Assembly: GCA_016859345.1 (NCBI GenBank)
Contig: CM029112.1
Coordinates: forward strand, 15,724,725-15,788,724
Length of the DNA stretch: 64,000 bases
Origin: Istiophorus platypterus
Taxonomy: Eukaryota; Chordata; Actinopteri; Istiophoriformes; Istiophoridae
Direction of reading: 5' to 3'
Within the stretch, counting starts at the first letter, position 1, and each line of letters begins with the position of its first letter. The position numbers were made by a program, and so were the translations under genes. Below are positions 41,401-51,993 of this stretch, piece after piece. The notes beneath the pieces are model-generated. The model had not been told where the DNA came from, ran no database searches, and was given only the letters and a program-made list of their open reading frames with translations.

Positions 41401-44400
41401 ACCCTTTAAAGTTCATAAAATGTAGAATTTACAGTGAGGGACAAAAACCTTTGAATAATAAGAGCAACCTTTTTTGCACCAATAAAGAGTAATTAAACTG
41501 ACACAATTACAGGAAATTTACATATATATTGGCATGTCATGATTCCTCCAGCACACACATATACACTAATGCATAACTTCACATGTAACATAGCCTCAGC
41601 TTGTGATTGAACTTTTTCTCATTCTTAGGTTATTACAGCACAATTTTAGTTAGGCCTGTTATTCTGCTGTGGTTTTTAATCAGTGTATAATGACAATAGT
41701 AGTGTTTGTATGTGGATCCTTATCTTAGCTAAAACTGGAATGCTTGGCATACTGTGCATGAGTTTCTATATCAGTAATAGCCCAGGACTTTGTCTCCCAA
41801 CCACATTTTAGCATGTTATCTCAGCACCCTTCTGCGGCCATTTTGTGGCTCTTTTTCATGGTTTTCAACATGAGTATTAAAAGCAAACATCGGAGTATTA
41901 TTTTACCCAATGAGACAAACTGTGTAAGATCAGGTTTGTGCCACAAAAGACAAATATAAACACAATTATCCGATTTTCTGTGTGTGTATTTGCTGATCAC
42001 TATTGCAAAATGCTGTTGGGAATTTTAGTCTTTATATGGGCTTGATTAGATAGAAAATATTAGTTCTTACTCTGATTTTCTGTCATCTAGTATTTAAGCA
42101 ATGAAAGAGACTAGTGGTCAGTTTCTTTGTGTTTTACAAAAAGCATGATTCCGATACTTGGGCATTTGTTTACAGTATATGTGTGTGTGTGTGTGTGTAT
42201 GCTTGAGAGAGAGACAGAAAGTAAGTGTTTGTGTATTTGTTTGTATGCATATGTAAGTTTTTATGTATGTTCGAACGAGCACTGTGTATGAAAACGCACA
42301 TTTGTGTTGGCATTTTTGTGTATGTGTATCCATACCTGCCTTCCAGGCTCTTTACTTGGCCTTGTGTTTACATTTGTTTGTGTGGTGAATGTCAGCACAC
42401 CTCCTTTATATCAAGCAGTATTGGTATGATCCACTTTAACCGCAAGGGAAAAGAGGGGAAAAGACAGATCTGGACGAAAAAAGGTGTTTTTCTGTGGGGA
42501 TGCATTGAAAACCGTTGTCAGTAACATTTAAAGAATTTTACATTCCAGTCAACAGCCAGTGCTAACTCTTGTGTTTAAATCAGCACTGAACGCCACCCTG
42601 ACAGCACTACATCAGTACTATGAGAGTTTTGCATGTTAAACTTAGACTCGTGGCTTTGTGCTTTCAAAAGGCAGTTTAAATACCTGATCATCTCAAAAGT
42701 TCCCTGACCTAGGGAAAATATCTGTCACAAAAAAGGCCACTAGTTGAAACAGATGAGCTGACCAATACAACAGTACAATCATGCAACCCTTCTTTTGGGA
42801 TCTAGGTTTTTGTTTATGTGAGAAAGAATTTGAGGCTCAACTCACTGTGACTTTTTTTTTTCCAAGTAGCCTCCAATCTGCACAAACAAATCTCCATTCT
42901 AACTACTGCAGCAGTAAATGTGGACACAGGTTAAAGCTGGGCCTCTGCAGCAGGAGTTTATGTGTGTGTCTTGTCTTTTGTTTTCCCTAGCTAGCAATAA
43001 TCTTGTAGACGGAAGCAAGTATTGGTACTGAACCAGTTTTCAGTGGACTCGTGTTAGGACTGTAATTGATTTTACATACAAAGTCTATTTGGTTAAGAAG
43101 CTTATCAGTAGGCATATTCATCTCAGCCAGAGAGAGGACTGGCCACAGTTTTTTTTGAGTGCAGCTAACATTGTCTGGAAGTACATGAAGTCCTTCCTCA
43201 TATCACACTCCTCTTCATCACAGAGGGACTTTAGGGGAATGTTTTTTCTACAAAGTGGACACATGAAAATTAGGGTTTGCCGGTGTTTATCAGTAGTAAT
43301 GGCATTAAGTTTTCTAAACGTGTATCTGTAGCTGACAAAGTCAGTTTTGTTCATTTTTGTGGCCCAGTAGGAATTAGAGGTCTAAGGGAGTTCATTTGGT
43401 TCTGAGGACCAAAAACCTGATCCAGGATCTGAATCAGACCAAACCTAAATTATACTCACTCCAATCGGCTCAGATAGCTTCTCATTTAATTCCACAGGTC
43501 TCAGGTCTGTGCATTAGTATGGATCTGAGCGTATGATCATTCAATCAGCTCTGATAATGTGGAGAACATATTCTAGAAAATAATCAGCCCCTCATGAGAG
43601 ATTTATGCTGTTAAATGAAAATACTTTTTTTGGATGTGATTCACAGATAATAGATTCTGTGTCTATCATTGAGTTGCCTACAGGATATTGTATTGTTGGT
43701 ACAAAAGGAGGTGTGGTTTCTATAAATTAGTCTTTGAAGCATATGCAAATAATTTTTTAGATTAGTTTCTATGACTTTGTATCTGGTCTTAGAAAATTAT
43801 TGTTATATTGCTGCTGTATTTGGCTGTAGCTGGTTGTTAATTGATCAGGCATTGTGCTGCTGCCAGTGTGTTCTCACCCTATTTGGGTCCATCGCTTTTT
43901 TGATATTTTGGATCCAATCTCTTTATCCTCTTTATGCAGAGCAGGTCTGACTGTGCTCTGTCCCAATTCAGATTAAAACTCTGCTTTTAAAAATTAATTA
44001 AAGCACTTTTGGTTTCCGAAGGTCATTGGTTTTGGCCCCATGATGACCTTTCATAGAAATGCTATTGTATAATTAGTTAACTGGAACAAATGAACGACAG
44101 GCATGGATATCACTGCCGTCTTCAATAGCATGAACGTTAGAATTTTTTTAGCTTTATTACACATTCACATGCAACTGTCTGATAGTTGAAGTTACAGAAA
44201 CACCGATGTTACAATCCTCCAGAGCGAAAAAGTTTAGCTTGAAGGTGCTATATTTAAGTTTTCTCTGCCTCTGAACATTGTTTCCTGCCAGTAGCAGGTG
44301 TTGGTGATGGTCGCTTGCCAAGAGCTTCAGCCATCATTGCATGTACAAGACAAGGTTAGAATACACCCTCTGATCAGAGCTGCTTCTTCATCCTCTCATG

Positions 44401-47400
44401 TTGGACTGAGGGACCAGACGCTACAGTGACACGCTGTCGGAAATTGACAACACAGACTGGGGCCAGCTGGTTGGCATGCTAAATTCAGTAGATGAAAAGA
44501 AGTGTTAGAAATGGGATCAAAATTAGAGACCAGCCATTACGCCTGTCAACATGTTGATGTTCTGTCCCATGAGTACTCAGTAGGCATCACTACATCGTCA
44601 CGAGTACTCGGTGCTCATGGGTCGCACCATGACAATCGCTTTGATTTTAACCACACACCTGTGAATTTCCATGACTGCATCATGCACAGTCGCGATGGTT
44701 TCGCAGTGACAAAATCTGCCCACAACAGACCGACAAATAAACACCTGCCAAATGACTCAAAACCATTTCCCGGTTCCCCCACAAAGAGAGAGAGAGAGAG
44801 ACTCCCAGGGTGAAACAATGCAAGCCATGCTGTTGTGGCTGGCGACATGAGTTAGAATTGCTCTCGTTTTCCACCATTGGAAAAAGCTCTGGGCAAGTAA
44901 AGGAATGTAGTTCGATGCTGAACTTGCAAAGTTTCTTCTAGACTGGTAAGAAAACAATTGTTAAAACTAACGCTGGCATTGCAGCAATAGCGATACCTTA
45001 CATATAGCACCTTTAAAAATCCCTTCGAAACATATTCAACACATGGTGAAAAATGTCAACTAAAATTAGAGTAAATACATTGACAAATTGAAAGAGGCAA
45101 TGTTTAGGGGATTTCTGCCATGGCCTCTTGAATATTTTCACACATAGCCAGAGTTAATCGATGGAACAAGTTATGAATAACATCTGGATAAGGTTGGTCC
45201 TGCCTGTCATCTCTAGTCTTAAACTTAAAACTGCTGCTTAGTTCAACCCTGAAGAGCACCTTTAGTGCTTTTACATTTCATTCACAGTTATGAGTGTAAA
45301 GTAAATGCAACTGTTTTGTTTTTATGACTTGACAACATATAGCTTATTAGTTGTCCGTTATCCATTTCGCACCTTCATTGTCATTATTTATAACAATCAG
45401 TGTCCCCTATAATATTACAAGAAAACATACCTATATATACCTATACATAAACATATATAACTGTCAAATGTTGCAATTTACATTAGATATACACCATGTT
45501 GTCAGTATTGTAAAGGAAAAGAGGAATAGAAATCTTACTCCAGGGTCTATTTTTTTGTTTCTTTGGTTTGAAGTATGCATGATAAATGTTTTTGTTTTAC
45601 ATTTTTGTTAGTTAGCATTTATATACATTAAACATATTGGGGTGATTCATGTTTTCTGTGTCAGCAGTGCTACAAATGTGTGATCCAAGCTATTGTGCTA
45701 TCTGTGAAAATAATTAAATACATCTAAAGAAAAAAAAAAGAAAAAAATGCTCCTAACAATGCTTTTCATGCGCAAACATCTTTTTTGTTTTTGTTTTTCC
45801 AGGAAAACAGACATACCCAAAATAAAGGATTTAAATGATATTTTAGGGGATGTTTGTTGTTGTTTTTGTGTTTATGGTGTTTTCAGTGATGTACACCATG
45901 TATGTTATGATGTGCTTCAGGAAATGTCAGAGGTGGCCGGGGTTTTTTCTGTGTCTCCATTTGTTTATTTATCTTCATTCCCGTTTGACACAAACACACA
46001 TGCTGATGCTGTCAGTGGAGCACAAATGGATGGTAGAAGAGAAAAGGGAAGCAATAGAGAGAGAGAGTGAAGAGCAGTTGATGAGGAGAAAGAGATTCAA
46101 GTGATGGAGAGTGACAGTCAGGGAGGTTTCTGAAAATATGTGAGTACAAGGGTAAAAGAGGGTTCCAATTCGACAATGGAGGGTGGCAAGGAGGAGAGAG
46201 AAAGAGGTAGTAAGAAGGGACAGTGGTGAATTGGGAGGGAGGGCAAAGTGGGGCTCTGTGAAGCAAGGCAGGCGGCTACGACAGGCTGTGCATATTTCAT
46301 GGCTGCCACTTATCATAAGAGCCTTTCCTTGACAGGGAGAGCGTAGTTCTGATGACTTCAAGGAAATAACATGCAGAATACGGCCTACATACACACAGCC
46401 CTGCTGAGCCACTCAGCCACTCCACGGCAGCTCTAAAGCTGCTCACAATCAACTGCAGTCAAGCTTTCGCCGCCGCCGCTGCTGCTGCTCTGATTGGCTG
46501 CACGTTTACTCTTAACAGGGGTTACTGTATCTTGCACCACTTGCTACCCATGGTACAGTATAATGTTTACAAGTATGGGTACAAATAACCTGCAGTGTTT
46601 CTGAACTGTGTGTGTTGCACAATGCGATGGGTAACAAAAATCGACGACACCAATTTTCCGACGGGACTGTGAATGAGATAAGGTTCACATTCCATGGATG
46701 TGAAGAGAAAACCATAGCAGTGAGGTTAAACTTTAATGAAGTTAGTCAAACATGTCGAATGACCTTTAAGGTTTTTACATTTGGGTAAAAACTAAGGCAT
46801 ATAGAGTATATGAGAATGCCCAGTGCCCCGCAAGAAACACTGATGTAATGTCTGGCTCAGATGGTTTTTAAAAAGTTCTTAGAATTTGTGGGAACAAATA
46901 CAAAATGCCTGACTGGTGGCTTCAGTTTTATTGGGATAAGCTTGTGGGACTGTGCAAATCTTACACCCAGCTGCTAGATCATTTTTATCATTTGACAAAC
47001 CTCATAACCCCAACCATGTAGGCCCCTCACTTTTAGCCCAGGCCTCATTACACTGTAATTATACAATGAGTGAAAGATTAATTTAGAGGCGTCAAGAACA
47101 TGAGCTTCAGAGACAATTTAAAGGAGACATTTGAGGGATTGACTGCTGATGTGTATGTTAGTGTGGTGACACTGTTCACACCAGAGTCATGCTAGAATAA
47201 ATGGCATATACTTTACAACATGCAGCTGTAAAACTACAGCACTACTAACCCTGATTTATACAAGCATATTTATCACATATGTGCACTGGCATTAAATAAC
47301 TGGAGCAGTCTTTGGCACCATAACTGGTATTAATGCATGTTTAAAACAAAATCTAGCATTTAATTTTTTATTTTTTTTTTTACAGTATCAACTTTACATA

Positions 47401-48831
47401 AACAGATGTAAGAGACTGCACTTTTTTATACCCCAAAATCCAGAGAAGGTTTGTTTGATGCAGCTCCAAAAGAATAATTCAACATTCTAGGCTTGAGACC
47501 ACTCTTATGTCGGTCCATTAAATGTGAAGCTTCAGCCCATAGGCAGTCAGCTTAGTTTAGAGTGAAGATTGGAAATGTCGAAGCAGCTAGCCTGGCTCTG
47601 TCCAAAGATAGGAAAAAATCCACCTGCCATGAAAATTTAAAGCTCACCAACATATTTTTATATTGTAAAACAATCAGAATGGGACAAACAACTGGTGTTA
47701 TAACAGGCTAGTTGATCCCCTGTATCCTGACTTTAAGGGAACTAAAATGGTCTGAAATGCTGTGCTAATGCATAATGTCACAGGTTCGTTTTGGTCTCAT
47801 TTTAATTTTACTGAGTAGATAATTGCTCCTGTTAAGTACAGTGTCGATGCCCTTTTATTCATAGGAAATGTCGGCTAATCAGCCAGCTGATAACCAGGAA
47901 AACTGAGAGAACATCCAGGATCAATATGCGATATTGTCAGAAAATAGATATCCAACGACTCAAACGGGTCCAGAGTCAGGATCGCCTTGACCTTGAACAT
48001 CTAACAAATTATATTTGGTGAAGTACATTTCCATGTTTACTGGCCACTTCTTTTCATATTTTAGTGCTAAAAAGAACGGCTTCCTGTTGCTTTGTAGCCC
48101 ACAACCTGAACATATCCAAACATCACTCCCCTCTATGGTAACCATGCACTGACATTGTAATGCAGCTGTATTTTATGCAAATTTATTATAACAGCAATTC
48201 AGATTCCTGTGTAACAGTAAGTTCCGGCGCATAAGCTGTATAAAGTTTGTATTGGAGTGGATGTAATAGCCAGTGTACACAGTAAGCCGCAACAGTGCTG
48301 GAGTGTGTGTGATAATTAATTCCAAATGTTGCGGCCCCCAAATTAAAGCCAGTGGCTTTAGCACAAAGCAGCCTGCGCTTATCAGCCCAAAACAGGTCAG
48401 CGTTCGATACCGCCTTTCATTCACCCTCCTCTCCTCATCACCTCCCCTTTCCTCTGTGCCTCCCACTCTCCGCATCCTCAGCTCACATCGGCTCGTCTCC
48501 CGCTAATCCTCTCGTTACTGAAAAGAGATAGGGTGAGAGAGGGAGAGACTAAATTAAAGACTCAGAGTCATGTTTCTCTATTAAAATCACTGCCTCTGGA
48601 ACACAGCGATGTGAAAAATAATTGTGTGTGTTTGCCCTGATGCTACTGTAAATTCTGAGCTTCTGATCTATACCAAGGGCCACTGATATTTATCTCACTC
48701 CCTGTCCTTTGCTGCATCTCTTTCTCCCCTTTTTTTCTCTCCATATCTCTGTCTCTCTGCCTCACAGCATTAACCGCAATTGAAGCGTGCTGAGATGGAA
48801 CACATTATGAGCTGGCCTACATGGCTGGCAG

Positions 48832-48866
<35 letters not shown>

Positions 48867-50281
48867 TGACCTTATCTGTGCATGTTTGGTAAATAGCTGC
48901 GTGCACGGTCTTTGGCAGTATACACAGTGGATTTCCAAAGTCTGATAAACTGTCTTTAACTGCAAGAGTCCATAATGTTGATTGATGCCTAGTTTGGCAG
49001 TAAAATTTTTTAAAATTTCATAGAATATTCCTCTAAGATATGATGATGAAAGCATATGCTGGCACACTATGCTGTATTCAAACTGCACTCACAGATACCA
49101 CCAAGGAAAACCCACTCTGGTGATTGTAACTGACCATTCGCAGGCTACACTCTTTTATAAAACTGACTAGTTTTAAACACAACTGATATGCATTTGATGA
49201 CTGGATTTACATTTCTCTGAACGTCTTGTTCATTATTGGTCCAGTAACCTTACTTACTTATATCATAGCTCCACCCAGCTTCAGGTGGTGCAAGAGTCTA
49301 AACCGGCAATTAAAACTATTAAAAACACCATTGTGGATTTGCAGCGCCTTTAGGTAATAACTAAACAATGAGTACAACTAAACATTATTTACCCTTTAGT
49401 AGTTTTAAGGTTGGAAAAGTCATCTTATTCCACACAAAATGTTCTAGAAATCTTGTGCATCATTTTATGCACATTTCAGCCATATTTGGTATCGATGGAG
49501 ACACCTCCACTACAGCATGAAATAAAGTTCTGTGGATTTTATTGATGTGTGCCTGCACACCAGGAGTCTGCACTGACTGTGGATTGAAGGATTTAAATGA
49601 AACTAAATCTAAGATCAACCTACATCTGACATGCTAAAAGTGAACTACACCACATCTACATGAGTTTTGTGGCAGCCCGAGTGCAGGCCTCTTTTGAGGG
49701 GAAGCACTCTAATGGATGTCATGTCCAGGAACATGAGGCGGATCTGGGCCCACTATGGCAGGTGTGTGCCTATGGATGGAGGGAGCTCCTCTCAGATCAT
49801 GGGAGAGTTTCCAGAAGGTAGGAGATGCAACGTTTTGTTTTTGGTTTGTATGATCTTCAAAGCGTCCCTGTCCATCGCTGTCTGTATTGTTGGTGTCTCT
49901 GACCCCATCCCTCCTCCTCGATCTTTTCATATAGTAGAAACAGGAATTCTTGTGATGCACAAGCTTGTAATTGTCTTTCTACCACTACCATCAACAACCT
50001 CTGCTTCAATCCTGTCTACTTTTCTCTTCATCTTATTTCTTCCATGTCCTTGTGCTGTGAGTTGGACTTTGGCTTCAGTTATTTGTGTTTTTCAGGTGAA
50101 CATGGTGTTGGGATGCTCAGACTCGACTTTGTGAATGTATTTGGTAAACCTCTGGTTTTCCTTGTTGTCTTTTAGCATAAAATATTTATGGTTGTGGATT
50201 TTCTGAGATTGCCCCTTGTGTGGATTTCTCTCTGGCTGCTGCTTGCTTATTGATGTGAATGTGTCCATTTCCTACTGTCCC

Positions 50282-50335
<54 letters not shown>

Positions 50336-51152
50336 CATCCGTCTGTCTGTCTGTCTATCTATCTATCAATCGTTCTATCTATCATTCTATCTATCTGTGG
50401 TTTTCTGATATTATGTCTTATCAGTTACATTTCAGTGGCCTATATAAATGCATATTTGAATGTGTGTTTGTTCTAGCTCTCATTTGAAATTTGATACCCC
50501 TTTTGTTTTCACTGTAATTTCCTGAAAATGTGCAGGTCTTATTTTTAGGACTTAATCTGCTCACAGTTATTTGTTCCACATTTAATGATCTCATGTGTTA
50601 AGAATTTCTTTTTATATGTTTCTACTAGTTCACCTGAGTTTCCAGTAAACAGGGTTCTCTCATGGCAAGAATGGCTCAAAATGTGCCTCAAGATGTAGAC
50701 AGGTAAAACAAAAAGGGGAGCAAATGCAAAACGCTGCTGCTCCACCAAAGTAGAAAAAAATAGATAAATGTAAAAAGGGCAGAGAGTTTGGAATCTAATT
50801 CTTAGTTTTGAAATCTAATTTTTATCTTTAACCATTTCTTCAAACATTGATCTTTTTTTCTGGTGCGCTATATTTCTCCCCCACCATCGTGTGACGGAGG
50901 TTAAATACAGTATTCAATATTCTAAATGGGAAAACTGAAGTTGTGGTAACACCCCTATAATGTCACAATAAATTTATGTGAAAATTACAAGTCATGCGAC
51001 AGTACACCTTTCAGTGATGATGCAAAATGATCTGAAATCTAAATAAACTGCTCCTCTCTTCACTGTGCAGTAAACGACTGACCATACTGCTGTATGTGGT
51101 GCGGGGAACAAGGCAGTGATTTCAGATACAGGCCTCTTAACAGAGCACATTA

Positions 51153-51189
<37 letters not shown>

Positions 51190-51764
51190 TGTGTCTGTGT
51201 GTGTGTGTGTGTGTGTTTGCCATGGACACAATGTATATTAATCCCGCTCCAGAAGTTTTAGCAAAATCACATGACAACACGCACACTTTCTCATATACAC
51301 ACATACTGTCATTCTTCTCCTCACTGTCCTTCTTTGGAGAGTATCCAACAGGCAATATATGGCAAAGAGTGGTACGACTGCATATGTGTGTGTGCGACTG
51401 TGAACAACATCCTCCCTTTGGTGTTCACTCTTACACAGGCCCTTACAGCACCATGCATGCATATAGCACGGGTAGCCCCAATAAGTATCAAATCCCCCCT
51501 GAGTGTGTCAGTGTCTTTGTGTATATGTACATGCATATGTGTGTGTGTGTGTGCGTGCATGTGGGTGTCCGTGTGTGTGTGGGAGTGAATCAAATGGCAG
51601 CCGCTCCCTTTTACTGCATCTAACTTGCCCCTCCCCCACTTGCTAACATACATTCCTCCATCTTTAACACCCCGCTCGTTCTTTTCTGTCCTCTATCATA
51701 CACCAACTGAGCCAAGCAGTGCATTAACAATGCCCTGCCTCAGAGAAACCCGCCACTACTACTA

Positions 51765-51807
<43 letters not shown>

Positions 51808-51950
51808 CCTCTCTCTCTCTCTCCTCTCTCTTTTTTTTTTTTTCTCCTCTCTCTTTTTTCCTCTCTCTCTCCGATTTTTTCTCGATTCAACTGAGCCAAG
51901 CAGTGCATTAACAATGCCCTGCCTCAGAGAAACCCTCCACTACTACTACT

Positions 51951-51993
<43 letters not shown>

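Larger units (their letters stand above)
40226..41510 (+). other. prkcb: Probable betaII 3' untranslated region
   Basis: Non-coding sequence after the betaII stop, with CA-rich patches, an ATA/AATA patch (40329-40358) and a complete MITE-like element (40595-41077). The first AATAAA is at 41481-41486, with ATTAAA at 41492-41497. The 3' end is inferred, and the exon could instead be spliced onward to the betaI exon as reported for mammals. Confidence 0.55.

Noticed and set aside
50281..50397. Regular repeats resembling an array
   Set aside because: Uninterrupted TCTA microsatellite without spacers; not a CRISPR array.
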